This document shows positions 5,910 through 12,466 of a DNA stretch of 12,466 bases, piece by piece; position 1 is the stretch's first letter; every line of letters begins with the position of its first letter. Source of the DNA: Syntrophaceae bacterium UBA4778 (GTDB lineage Bacteria; Desulfobacterota; Syntrophia; Syntrophales; UBA4778); the NCBI GenBank assembly GCA_002403175.1, contig DHHG01000185.1, forward strand, positions 1 through 12,466, written 5' to 3'. A program made the translations under genes and the position numbers. The notes under the pieces were generated by a model. It searched no databases, had not been told where the DNA came from, and saw only the letters and a list, made by a program, of their open reading frames with translations.

Positions 5910-7262
5910 ATGGCTGAGAAAAAAACGAATACTCTCAAGAAGAACGCCCACAAGATATCCGAAGCACCGGGAAAAAGCACATTAATTAATAAGATTCAAA
6001 CCAAGAAAGCAAAGATCGGCGTTATCGGGCTGGGTTATGTCGGTTTGCCTCTGGTCATCGCGTTTTGCAAAAACGGATTCAAGGTGACCGGTTTCGATAT
6101 TTCCAAGAGCAAGGTCCAATCTCTGAATGAAGGAAAGAGCTATATCCGGCATATCGATATTTCCGGGATATACGGTAATTCGGCATTCTCCGCCAGCTTC
6201 GATTTCAGTCTCCTCAGTAAAATGGATTGCATTATCATCGCGGTTCCGACACCTCTCAACAAGTATCGTGAACCCGATATGACCTATGTTTTCAAAACAG
6301 CCAAAACGATTGCCAAGTTCCTCCGTAAGGATCAGCTTATCATTCTGGAATCCACTACTTATCCGGGTACGACAGACGGCGATATGCGATCGATTCTGGA
6401 GGCAACGGGCCTGAAAGCCGGGAATGATTTCTGCCTGGCCTTTTCCCCCGAGCGGGAAGATCCGAACAATAAAAACTTCAGCATACGTACTATTCCTAAG
6501 ATCGTTGGCGGCTTTACACCGAATTGCCTGGCAGCGGCTCAAGCCCTGTATAGTCATGTCGTTGAGAGGACTGTGCCCGTGTCCTCGACCCGTGTTGCCG
6601 AATCTGCAAAGCTTCTGGAGAATATTTACAGGGCGGTCAATATCGCCATGGTTAATGAATTGAAGATGCTGTTTGACAAGATGGGCATCAATGTCTGGGA
6701 GGTTATCGAAGCGGCCAATACCAAGCCTTTCGGATTTCAGGCGTTTTATCCCGGTCCCGGTCTTGGGGGACATTGTATCCCGATCGATCCCTTTTACCTA
6801 ACCTGGAAGGCCAGGGAATTCGAATTCCATACCAAATTCATCGAACTGGCGGGCGAAATCAACACCGCTATGCCCGATTATGTCGTCACTAAAATCATGA
6901 AGGTTCTGAACGACTGCGGGAAACAGGTCCGGAATTCCAGAATTCTGATGCTCGGTCTGGCTTACAAATCCAATGTGGATGATGATCGCGAGTCCCCCTC
7001 CTATCGACTAATGGAGAAGCTGGAGGAACTGGGCGCAATTGTATCCTATAATGATCCGTTCGTGCCCGAGATAAAATTCACAAGAGAGTTCTCCAAATTT
7101 GCAGGAAGGAAATCGGCGGGAATCAGCGACGACTACGACCTTTTCCTGATTGCCACTGCGCATGATGCTTACAAAGATATGGATCTGACCTCTTTCAAGA
7201 TTCCCATAGTGGATACCCGGAATCTGCTCGGGGAAAAATGTGACTGGGTATTCAAGGCTTAA
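5910..7262 (+). CDS. wbpA: Nucleotide-sugar dehydrogenase, WbpA-like (UDP-N-acetylglucosamine 6-dehydrogenase)
   Basis: This 450-residue cytosolic enzyme of the UDP-glucose/GDP-mannose dehydrogenase family oxidises the C6 hydroxyl of a nucleotide sugar to the uronate with two NAD+. The N-terminal Rossmann motif GLGYVG is at residues 40-45. The central domain contains ESTTYPGTTDGD, the FSPEREDPNN stretch typical of UDP-GlcNAc (WbpA-type) enzymes, and a LLENIYRAVNIAMVNEL helix. The catalytic Cys289 lies in PGPGLGGHCIPIDP. The C-terminal UDP-binding domain has LGLAYKSNVDDDRESPS. About 35 basic residues precede the Rossmann fold, longer than usual. GGAGGT at 5895-5900 sets the start. No glycosyltransferase or other surface-polysaccharide gene adjoins it, so the pathway (O-antigen or capsule uronate) is inferred. 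WbpA-type specificity over UDP-glucose rests on motif resemblance. Confidence 0.88.
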   Translation: MAEKKTNTLKKNAHKISEAPGKSTLINKIQTKKAKIGVIGLGYVGLPLVIAFCKNGFKVTGFDISKSKVQSLNEGKSYIRHIDISGIYGNSAFSASFDFSLLSKMDCIIIAVPTPLNKYREPDMTYVFKTAKTIAKFLRKDQLIILESTTYPGTTDGDMRSILEATGLKAGNDFCLAFSPEREDPNNKNFSIRTIPKIVGGFTPNCLAAAQALYSHVVERTVPVSSTRVAESAKLLENIYRAVNIAMVNELKMLFDKMGINVWEVIEAANTKPFGFQAFYPGPGLGGHCIPIDPFYLTWKAREFEFHTKFIELAGEINTAMPDYVVTKIMKVLNDCGKQVRNSRILMLGLAYKSNVDDDRESPSYRLMEKLEELGAIVSYNDPFVPEIKFTREFSKFAGRKSAGISDDYDLFLIATAHDAYKDMDLTSFKIPIVDTRNLLGEKCDWVFKA

Positions 7263-7266
7263 CCGA

Positions 7267-7335
7267 TTGACAGCTGCTTTAAATACCCAATCTATTCTGT
7301 TTTGGGATTGACAGCAGATGAAAATTTACTAAACT
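7267..7335 (+). promoter_or_regulatory. Sigma70-like promoter(s) for the helix-hairpin-helix gene, with a GATTGACAGC repeat
   Basis: TTGACA at 7308-7313 is a perfect -35, followed after 16 bases by TAAACT (7330-7335, 4 of 6). A second perfect TTGACA at 7267-7272 has TCTATT (4 of 6) 18 bases downstream at 7291-7296. Both lie in an exact 10-base direct repeat GATTGACAGC (7265-7274 and 7306-7315), 41 bases apart, so tandem promoters or a regulator site are possible. Confidence 0.5.
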
Positions 7336-7366
7336 AGATAGAAATCCCATCGAGAAAGGAGTCGTT

Positions 7367-7729
7367 ATGAAAAAGCTTACTGTAGTTATGGCCATTTTTT
7401 TTGCTATCTTTTTTATTAGCAACCTGAGTCTTGCGGCCGAAGCCGAGAAGCAATCAGCAGGCTCCGAGCCAGGAATGAAAACCGAGACCCAGACGGAAAC
7501 CAAAACGGTCACGAAAGAACCCGTTTCAAAAATGGAAAAAATCGATATCAACTCGGCAAGCAAAGATGAACTGATGAAGCTTCCTGGAATTGGTGACGAG
7601 ATGGCCCAAAAAATTATTGACGGTCGCCCCTATAAGAGCAAAGACCAGTTGAAATCAAAAAAGATTATTCCCGCCAAAACATATGAAAAAATTAAAGGGG
7701 AAATCATAGCCAAACAGGAAAAGAAATAA
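7367..7729 (+). CDS. Exported helix-hairpin-helix protein, ComEA-like
   Basis: This 120-residue protein has a clear Sec signal peptide: MKK, then a hydrophobic core to about residue 20, with cleavage likely after SLA or LAAEA near residue 23-26. A polar Thr/Glu/Lys-rich linker (about 27-56) leads to a helix-hairpin-helix DNA-binding domain. In that domain, IDINSASKDELMKLPGIGDEMAQKIIDGRPYKSKDQL (about 59-95) matches the ComEA/HHH_3 (PF12836) pattern with the LPGIG hairpin. The mature protein is periplasmic or surface-exposed and could bind DNA as in transformation. Many proteobacteria carry such proteins without a proven uptake role, and no other competence gene is nearby. A good AAAGGAG site precedes the ATG. 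It forms a single-gene unit with its own promoter and a strong terminator. Confidence 0.88.
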   Translation: MKKLTVVMAIFFAIFFISNLSLAAEAEKQSAGSEPGMKTETQTETKTVTKEPVSKMEKIDINSASKDELMKLPGIGDEMAQKIIDGRPYKSKDQLKSKKIIPAKTYEKIKGEIIAKQEKK

Positions 7730-7763
7730 AGAGGCTAGATTTATTTCAAATGGACTAGAAATC

Positions 7764-7801
7764 AAAAGCTCTCCGGAATACCCGTTCCGGAGAGCTTTTT
7801 T
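7764..7801. terminator. Bidirectional intrinsic terminator
   Basis: A perfect 15-bp stem, AAAAGCTCTCCGGAA (7764-7778) with TTCCGGAGAGCTTTT (7785-7799), has a 6-base loop TACCCG. It is flanked by a T run on the plus strand and by the A run that becomes a U run on the minus strand. It ends both the helix-hairpin-helix gene and the convergent small membrane gene. Confidence 0.93.
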
Positions 7802-7833
7802 AATCTGGACCATTCCGAATGATTCGAGATCCG

Positions 7834-8133
7834 TTATCTCCCTTTTTTCTGAAATTTTAGTTTAGCCTTTAAAGTTTTTTTCTCGGCTTTCGATTTTGCT
7901 CTTTCCGTTTTTTCCGTTCTATTGTCTCCAGTCTGGGGCGATTCTGCCGGATAAGGCATTCTAGCGGGGACTCTTGTTGCTTGATCGGCAACACCCCTTT
8001 TCCTCCTCGCCTTTGCTATCAAATATTCAGCAAGCGCTCTTCCAAAATGCCCTATGAAGCCGGCAACCAGTACAATTACTGCCCACTTTATAATCTGCTG
8101 ATAATCGATTCCGTTCAAATTAATAGGTTGCAT
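7834..8133 (-). CDS. Small single-pass membrane protein with basic C-terminal tail, function unknown
   Basis: This 99-residue ORF on the minus strand is not in a family I recognise. Residues about 14-33 (IIKWAVIVLVAGFIGHFGRAL) form one transmembrane helix. A basic amphipathic stretch (LIAKARRKRG) follows, then a Pro-rich polar segment (about 55-75) and a Lys/Arg-rich, probably helical tail (about 76-99) ending KFQKKGR. The positive-inside rule predicts a short periplasmic N-terminus and a cytoplasmic basic tail that might contact nucleic acid, ribosome or acidic lipid (inference). A perfect TATAAT sits 34 bases upstream of the start on its strand and a bidirectional terminator follows the stop, which supports a real gene. 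The Shine-Dalgarno is weak. It is convergent with the preceding gene and divergent from the PhaC-like gene. Confidence 0.65.
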   Translation of the reverse strand: MQPINLNGIDYQQIIKWAVIVLVAGFIGHFGRALAEYLIAKARRKRGVADQATRVPARMPYPAESPQTGDNRTEKTERAKSKAEKKTLKAKLKFQKKGR

Positions 8134-8167
8134 TTTGAAATTCGATTTCTCTAAAGAGTTGGAAGCA

Positions 8168-8173
8168 ATTATA
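8168..8173 (-). promoter_or_regulatory. -10 element for the small membrane protein gene
   Basis: The minus strand reads a perfect TATAAT here, with transcription predicted to begin near 8161 and a leader of about 28 bases. The -35 is poor (TGGAAT at 18 bases, 3 of 6), so some activator or weak basal activity is likely. Confidence 0.45.
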
Positions 8174-8232
8174 CATGATCCTGAGGTCCTAATTCCAGCT
8201 CTGCTTCAATTTAGTTGTAAATTTTAAAACTT

Positions 8233-8261
8233 TTGATTTCCGGTCTGATTTACCGTATATT
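8233..8261 (+). promoter_or_regulatory. Sigma70-like promoter for the PhaC-like gene
   Basis: TTGATT (8233-8238, 4 of 6) and TATATT (8256-8261, 5 of 6) are separated by 17 bases, the optimal spacing. The start would be near 8268, giving a leader of about 105 bases that contains a CCTCCTCTTTTTTTT tract around 8311-8325. It is divergent from the minus-strand promoter about 60 bases away. Confidence 0.55.
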
Positions 8262-8373
8262 TAAAACATTACATTAATTGCGCTCTATTCGTTCCATCTA
8301 TTCTGGATACCTCCTCTTTTTTTTCGCAGAAAACCTTTTTAATACTAAGTAAATATAAATAAGGAATGCTCCT

Positions 8374-10170
8374 ATGACAAAGGAACAGCTAAGCAGTATT
8401 CAAAGGATTTCTGTTAATGACTTGCTGGCCGATATGGGAACAACTCCTGCAGACAACGCGGAGGGATATAGCACGGCTGTGCCCTGGAAAAGCCAGGTTG
8501 CAGGCGAACTGGTAAAGGCGCTTTTCGATTGGAAACACTGCCTGGAACAAACCAGCTTATACCCTCTGATAAATGGTCCCCTAGCCTATGCGGCAGGCTA
8601 TCAGAAAAAATTGGTCGAACTTTATGTCACGGACCCAATCAAAAGATATGCTCAGTTATCTGTGAGGACAAAGAAAAACCCGGATATGTTCGGAGAAATG
8701 AATGCATGGATCTACAAGAGCTATGCGAGTATGCTTCATAATCTCTGTGGTAACTTCATGACCTATGATCGTTTTGATCGTAAGAAAGCAGACCAGATTG
8801 TATCAACACCAGACGGAAAGAAATTTCTGAAAGGATATCTCGACGAATTCACGTTTCTTGAGAATAATTACGGCTCCCGCGGCCTTACCCGACTCCACGC
8901 GATGAAGGATCTTTTAAAAGCTCTCCTGATCCTGATTACCGAAACGCCTCTTATAAACGGCGAGGTTCCTTTTCGAAGGAGAAAAAAAAACGGAGGACCT
9001 GAAGACTCGTTTGGCAATTACCTTGAAGAAAACCGCGCCCGGTTTGAAAACCTTTACCGTGAAGACGCCTTCGATATACGCGAATTTTCAGAGCGGGCCA
9101 CAGGGGGAATGATAGGATATTTACCATTTAAAAATGTAGAAGGATCCAGTCTCCATTCAGTTAATCTCCGTCGTTATGAAAGACCAAACGGCGTACAAAC
9201 AAACGGCAAAGTGCTTTATCTGGCATCGCCCCTTATCAACAAACCTGAAATTTTCGATCTCGCGAAGGGAAAATCCATCGTGGAGGGTATGTTGAACGAG
9301 GGCTATGATGTTTATCTTGTGGATCATGGGGATCCAGGCTTTGGGGAATCGCAGCTTGGACTGGATTTTTATTGCAAAACAATTCATGACAAGTATCTCG
9401 ATCTCATACAAAGGATGCATCCTGGAAGCGAGGTCTATCCCATAGGCTACTGCATGGGAGGAACCCTTCTCTTGCCTTATCTTGCAAGGAGGGCAGAAGA
9501 ACGGAAGGCGATGGGATTGCCGATGGACATTAGGAAAGTATCTCTAATGGCTACTCCGGTGAAGTTTGATGACGAAGATAGCGGAATGGCACCGATGAGA
9601 GAGGTCATTAGAAAATATTACGATCCGGATGTAATGAAAGAGTTTTTTGGAAGCGTCAATGTTCCTCCCCAGATAATAGATTACGGTATGAATCTGATTC
9701 AGCCGGGTGTTCAGTTTTATATGGCTGAAGGTTTTTATGAAAGGGCTTATATTCCCAATGCCGTGCAGGATGCGGCTCCCTTTCTCTACTGGATTACGCA
9801 CGGAACGAAATTCCCCGAAAGAGCCCATGAAGAGTGGGTTAACAGTATGTATATGCAGAATTCGCTGGTGGAAGGGACTTTCAAACTTCCGTCTGTAATC
9901 AGGTCATTAGACATGAAGCCTGTCGATATGAACGCCTTGAGAGATGCAGGCGTATCCATTTTATCTTATCGAGGAGACCGGGACGTTATTGCTCCGATTG
10001 GATCGTGTGTAGCCGGGGAGCTATGGGGAGGAGTTCACGGCGGCAACATTTCTGTCGTGCGTGGTGAAATGAACCGTACCATTGAAAAGCACGCAGGTCA
10101 TATCTTCATTGTCAGCAAAAAGCTCCTGAAAGAATATCTGGAGCTGGTCTCTGCTTTTTTCAAAGCCTAG
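8374..10170 (+). CDS. phaC: PhaC-like poly(3-hydroxyalkanoate) polymerase, alpha/beta-hydrolase fold
   Basis: This 598-residue protein is close in length to class I PHA synthases. The N-terminal half (about 1-230) is divergent and helical. The catalytic domain starts around PLINKPEIFDLAKGKSIVEGM and EGYDVYLVDHGDPG. The nucleophile elbow is GYCMGG with Cys360, the G-x-C-x-G lipase-box variant that distinguishes PHA synthases from Ser hydrolases. FLYWITHGTKFPERAHEEW followed by MYMQNSLVEG matches the conserved FW...H...Y-x-N-L block. The remaining triad members are Asp537 in RDVIAP and His576 in HAGHIF. The enzyme would polymerise 3-hydroxyacyl-CoA at carbon-storage granules. No phaA/B, phaE, phaR or phasin gene is nearby, so partner and substrate are unknown. 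An AAGGA site 8 bases upstream supports the ATG; the next ATG alternatives are internal. Confidence 0.85.
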   Translation: MTKEQLSSIQRISVNDLLADMGTTPADNAEGYSTAVPWKSQVAGELVKALFDWKHCLEQTSLYPLINGPLAYAAGYQKKLVELYVTDPIKRYAQLSVRTKKNPDMFGEMNAWIYKSYASMLHNLCGNFMTYDRFDRKKADQIVSTPDGKKFLKGYLDEFTFLENNYGSRGLTRLHAMKDLLKALLILITETPLINGEVPFRRRKKNGGPEDSFGNYLEENRARFENLYREDAFDIREFSERATGGMIGYLPFKNVEGSSLHSVNLRRYERPNGVQTNGKVLYLASPLINKPEIFDLAKGKSIVEGMLNEGYDVYLVDHGDPGFGESQLGLDFYCKTIHDKYLDLIQRMHPGSEVYPIGYCMGGTLLLPYLARRAEERKAMGLPMDIRKVSLMATPVKFDDEDSGMAPMREVIRKYYDPDVMKEFFGSVNVPPQIIDYGMNLIQPGVQFYMAEGFYERAYIPNAVQDAAPFLYWITHGTKFPERAHEEWVNSMYMQNSLVEGTFKLPSVIRSLDMKPVDMNALRDAGVSILSYRGDRDVIAPIGSCVAGELWGGVHGGNISVVRGEMNRTIEKHAGHIFIVSKKLLKEYLELVSAFFKA

Positions 10171-10190
10171 TTGCATCCTAAAAAAAAGAG

Positions 10191-10216
10191 GGGCAAACCA
10201 CAATCGGGTTTGCCCT
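10191..10216 (+). terminator. Hairpin terminator after the PhaC-like gene
   Basis: The perfect 9-bp stem GGGCAAACC (10191-10199) with GGTTTGCCC (10207-10215) has a 7-base loop. An A-rich tract precedes it. The following tail is TAAGTTTATTT, not a clean U run, so efficiency is uncertain. Confidence 0.65.
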
Positions 10217-10294
10217 AAGTTTATTTAAGTAGAAACCATAATTGAGTACGGCATTCGTTCGGATAATTAAATTTAGCTCAAAGGATGCGCTGAC

Positions 10295-11332
10295 ATGATA
10301 GAGATAGATGGAAGTTATGGCGAGGGAGGAGGGCAGATCTTGCGCACTTCTCTGAGCCTCTCCGTCCTTTCCCAGAAACCGTTCCGAATCTTCAATATCA
10401 GGAAGGTGAGGAATAAGCCGGGACTTATGCCCCAGCACCTCACAGCAGTAAAACTCGCGCAGCTTGTCTCGGCCGCAGAGGTGGTCGGAGATTATGCCGG
10501 ATCCACGGAGCTCTTTTTCTCACCCCAAGGAATAAGAGGCGGGGATGTCTCTTATGATATACGCACAGCAGGCTCAACATCTTTGGTATTCCAGACACTC
10601 ATTCCTGCACTGATTTTTGGTAACGAAAAACGCCAGATAATCCTTAGAGGGGGAACCCATGTACCGTATAGCCCTTCATTTCAATACCTGCAAGAGGTGT
10701 TTGCCCCATTATTGTTGATGCTGGGAATAAGGGTGGAGTTCCGCGTGAGATCCTATGGGTTCTATCCGAGGGGAGGAGGGGAAATCATAGCGGACGTATA
10801 CCCGACAAAACGTGTTGATCCCTTACGCCTCTTGGACCGAGGAAAAATCACACGGGCGGTCGGCTATTCCGCCGTCGGTAATCTACCTCTTTCAATCGCG
10901 GAACGTCAAAAGGATGCGGTCCTCACCCGAATCAGCGAAAGTCTTGGGCCTCTTCCATACCGGGTCAGCATCACGATTTTGGATGTACACGCACTCGGAA
11001 AAGGAACGTTTGTGTTTCTCAGGATGGAATCGGAGCATTCGGTAGCTGGTTTCACTGCTCTGGGAGCGCGGGGCAAGAGGGCCGAGGAGGTTGGAGAAGA
11101 AGCAGCCGTGGAGCTGGTCCGCTATTATAATTCCGGCGCTGCTGTTGATCGGCATCTGGCTGACCAGATCATCCTGTATCTCTCGTTAAGCGATGGGGAA
11201 TCGGAATTCAGCGTATCAAGCATATCGCAGCATCTGCTGACGAATCTGTGGGTCATCGGAAAATTCCGAAACTTTAGTTTCAGAGTCGATGGACAAATCG
11301 GAGAGATGGGAAGGGTCAGAATCAATCCGTGA
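10295..11332 (+). CDS. rtcA: RNA 3'-terminal phosphate cyclase
   Basis: RtcA converts RNA 3'-phosphate ends to 2',3'-cyclic phosphates using ATP, through an adenylated histidine. The 345-residue length fits the family (about 340). Motifs in order are DGSYGEGGGQILR (5-17), RNKPGLMPQHL (39-49), RTAGSTSLVFQTLIPAL (90-106), GGTHVPYSPS (119-128), YPRGGGEI (157-164), and the signature DRHLADQ (285-291) with His287 as the expected nucleotidyl acceptor. The enzyme is cytosolic. AAAGGA lies 9 bases before the ATG. In enterobacteria rtcA accompanies rtcB and the sigma54 regulator rtcR; neither is here and I saw no sigma54 site upstream, so this copy seems to stand alone. It is convergent with the beta-barrel gene. 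Confidence 0.95.
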   Translation: MIEIDGSYGEGGGQILRTSLSLSVLSQKPFRIFNIRKVRNKPGLMPQHLTAVKLAQLVSAAEVVGDYAGSTELFFSPQGIRGGDVSYDIRTAGSTSLVFQTLIPALIFGNEKRQIILRGGTHVPYSPSFQYLQEVFAPLLLMLGIRVEFRVRSYGFYPRGGGEIIADVYPTKRVDPLRLLDRGKITRAVGYSAVGNLPLSIAERQKDAVLTRISESLGPLPYRVSITILDVHALGKGTFVFLRMESEHSVAGFTALGARGKRAEEVGEEAAVELVRYYNSGAAVDRHLADQIILYLSLSDGESEFSVSSISQHLLTNLWVIGKFRNFSFRVDGQIGEMGRVRINP

Positions 11333-11555
11333 TAAGATTGCGGCCGGTTATTCCGCACCCCGTGGGTTTCAACTAATCTTAAACTCACGCCCCATTTCAT
11401 GGGGAATAGCTATGATTTCAACCCATCCCCGTGAACCTACGGATTTCTTAGCAGGCCTTTGTTACTTTTCGAGAGATGCCGGAGCGGACTTCCTTTGCTA
11501 ACCGGTTTAAATGGCCTCCTTTCGCGAGGGCAGGAGTATGCAGAGGGGGACCAAA
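11333..11555. other. Gap between convergent genes with two abutting hairpins
   Basis: There are 223 bases without a supported gene. CGTGGGTTT (11361-11369) pairs with AAACTCACG (11381-11389; 9 bp including one G-T) around an 11-base loop. The next base begins CCCCAT (11390-11395) with ATGGGG (11399-11404), a 6-bp stem with loop TTC. A smaller CCGT/ACGG hairpin follows at 11429-11442. None has a U run on either strand, so they are not clear terminators. A structured transcript is possible but unproven. Confidence 0.45.
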
Positions 11556-12466
11556 TTAGAAGAAATATGCGAATCTACCCTGCAGACCACTTATGCGATA
11601 GCCATTTTCATTCTGAATATCCTGGCGGTATTGAATCAACAAATGCGTATTCTTACCGGTCAGAACACCCATTCCAACCTTTACGGAAGTCGATTTTGGA
11701 TTCGCAATGAAGACAGAATCAGAAGAGCCGCCCAGCTGGGTACGATCAAAACGGTAATCACCGCCATTTGCGTGCGTCACAGATAACTCCACGTCCCATT
11801 CTTTTGTTAAATCATATGCAATATGGCCCGTATAGGTCAGGAGCTTATCCCGTTTTAAAGGAACCCTGTTCATATTCCCGCCAAGCGTAAAATCATCATT
11901 ATCAGAGAACCAGGAATAATCGAAGCCGGCCGAGAGCCATAGATTTTTCAGTCTAAGGGCAAGCGCCAGCTTCTGAGTATAGGCCCAGCGGTTTTCGCCC
12001 ATATTGATTAATTTATTTTCGTGGTATTCGCCTAAAGGAGGTGAGATACAGAAGGAAACATTAAAGGTAGCAAAATGCGGCGCACCCATTGGCCCGAAAG
12101 GTGTTGAGCCTCCCCAAAACGGCATGTAAAAAGCAAGATTGAGAATGGGATCGGCAAGCCCGCTGGCTCGCTCACTAAAGGTTGTTACAGGATGGGAAGC
12201 CCCTGAATTCGTCTCAACCTCCTGTCTTCCAAAGGGTACAATCAAATTCAGGTTATAGCTGAAGGGGCCGAATAAATTATCCCATTGAGCATAACGGAGA
12301 ACCCCTAGCCGGAGATTAGCGCTGTCATTCCAGTTATCAACTTCGCCGTTTGTATAATGGGAAGTCGCACTCAAATCTTTGTAATAGAAAATCATTGCCT
12401 TTGTTCCATCAGGCAATGGGAACGAATCCTTTGGATCCCCTTCAACTCCTTGAGGTATTGCAAAAC
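11556..12466 (-). CDS. Outer-membrane beta-barrel protein, phenol MetA-pathway family, N-terminus outside the window
   Basis: The visible 287 codons belong to the Phenol_MetA_deg/COG4313-type family of outer-membrane transporters (PF13557), recognised by alternating amphipathic strands rich in Tyr, Trp, Phe and Asn. Examples are FSYNLNLIVPFG, LADPILNLAFYMPFWGG and SFCISPPLGEYHENKLINMGENRWAY, the last being a family landmark. The protein ends GRFAYFF, with the terminal aromatic needed for BAM-dependent barrel insertion. The frame is open to the right edge, so the TTG at 12416 is probably internal and the signal peptide lies beyond the window. As I read the bases, the natural extension (AIPQGVEGDPKDSFPLPDG) would need one G fewer in the run near 12418-12421. 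My count of the last line is also one over the stated length, so a reading error or a frameshift is possible. Substrate unknown. Confidence 0.8.
   Translation of the reverse strand, partial: FAIPQGVEGDPKDSFPLPDGTKAMIFYYKDLSATSHYTNGEVDNWNDSANLRLGVLRYAQWDNLFGPFSYNLNLIVPFGRQEVETNSGASHPVTTFSERASGLADPILNLAFYMPFWGGSTPFGPMGAPHFATFNVSFCISPPLGEYHENKLINMGENRWAYTQKLALALRLKNLWLSAGFDYSWFSDNDDFTLGGNMNRVPLKRDKLLTYTGHIAYDLTKEWDVELSVTHANGGDYRFDRTQLGGSSDSVFIANPKSTSVKVGMGVLTGKNTHLLIQYRQDIQNENGYRISGLQGRFAYFF

Noticed and set aside
5982..6773. 263-codon minus-strand ORF inside the sugar dehydrogenase gene
   Set aside because: It is fully antisense to a gene with intact catalytic motifs, has no ribosome site of note and no recognisable domain.
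8281..8325. Minus-strand AAGAGGAGG followed by a short ATG frame in the PhaC-like leader
   Set aside because: The frame is only about seven codons and the spacing (12 bases) is poor; it probably reflects a pyrimidine tract in the plus-strand leader.
5699..10215. Similar GGCAAAC hairpins in the dehydrogenase leader and the PhaC terminator
   Set aside because: Similarity covers only about 7 bases, loops and flanks differ, and there is no sign of a repeat family.
11366..11424. CRISPR-like repeat suggested by two TTTCAAC strings 50 bases apart next to a CCCCAT/ATGGGG dyad
   Set aside because: Only 7 bases are repeated, the flanks do not match, there is no third copy, and no cas gene is present.
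11470..11555. tRNA-Ser(GCT)-like string (GAGAGATGCCGGAGCGG followed by TTGCTAA)
   Set aside because: No pairing acceptor 3' strand, the sequences flanking TTGCTAA do not form an anticodon stem, and there is no GGTTCGAATCC T-arm. At best it is a coincidence or an unrecognisable remnant.
11511..11786. 91-codon plus-strand ORF opposite the end of the beta-barrel gene
   Set aside because: It is antisense to the barrel's last strands and its residues read as a mirror of that coding pattern; no other support.

Overview
The window looks like a piece of chromosome from an anaerobic or syntrophic deltaproteobacterium-like (Desulfobacterota) Gram-negative. This is inference from gene content and the moderate, slightly AT-rich composition: a Mbh/Mrp-type antiporter set without hydrogenase, a solitary PHA-synthase-like enzyme, a nucleotide-sugar dehydrogenase, RtcA, and an outer-membrane beta-barrel protein. 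No insertion sequence, phage gene, CRISPR array, rRNA or convincing tRNA is visible.

Positions 1-4917 form one tightly packed rightward run. It starts with the 3' part of a YihY/BrkB-family membrane protein. Seven multisubunit cation/proton antiporter genes follow in the order E, F, G, MbhD-like, MbhE+MrpB fusion, C, D, with overlaps of 1-20 bases or gaps of 0-1 base. The order matches MbhA-H of archaeal membrane-bound hydrogenase rather than the Bacillus mrpABCDEFG order. There is no separate MrpA (NuoL-like) subunit in the run, and no hydrogenase gene follows it.

Positions 4918-5909 are mostly non-coding but not empty. They hold a small four-cysteine protein gene (5181-5390) with its own extended -10 promoter and a strong hairpin terminator. 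Further on is a structured leader (about 5651-5810) in which the Shine-Dalgarno of a 27-codon ORF lies inside a hairpin, just ahead of the dehydrogenase gene. A WbpA-like UDP-N-acetylglucosamine/UDP-sugar dehydrogenase follows (5910-7262).

Positions 7263-8373 contain a secreted ComEA-like helix-hairpin-helix protein, a near-perfect bidirectional terminator, and a convergent small membrane protein with a basic tail. Divergent promoters then separate that gene from the next.

Positions 8374-11332 carry a solitary PhaC-like polymerase/hydrolase with an intact Cys-Asp-His triad, then, after a terminator, a solitary RNA 3'-terminal phosphate cyclase (rtcA). A 223-base gap with two abutting hairpins separates rtcA from a convergent outer-membrane beta-barrel gene of the phenol MetA-pathway family, which runs off the right edge.

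The parts most worth a second look are the MbhA-H-like antiporter without MrpA or hydrogenase, the structured leader and micro-ORF before the sugar dehydrogenase, and the small Cys-rich protein unit. I see no strong evidence for an entirely new multigene system.
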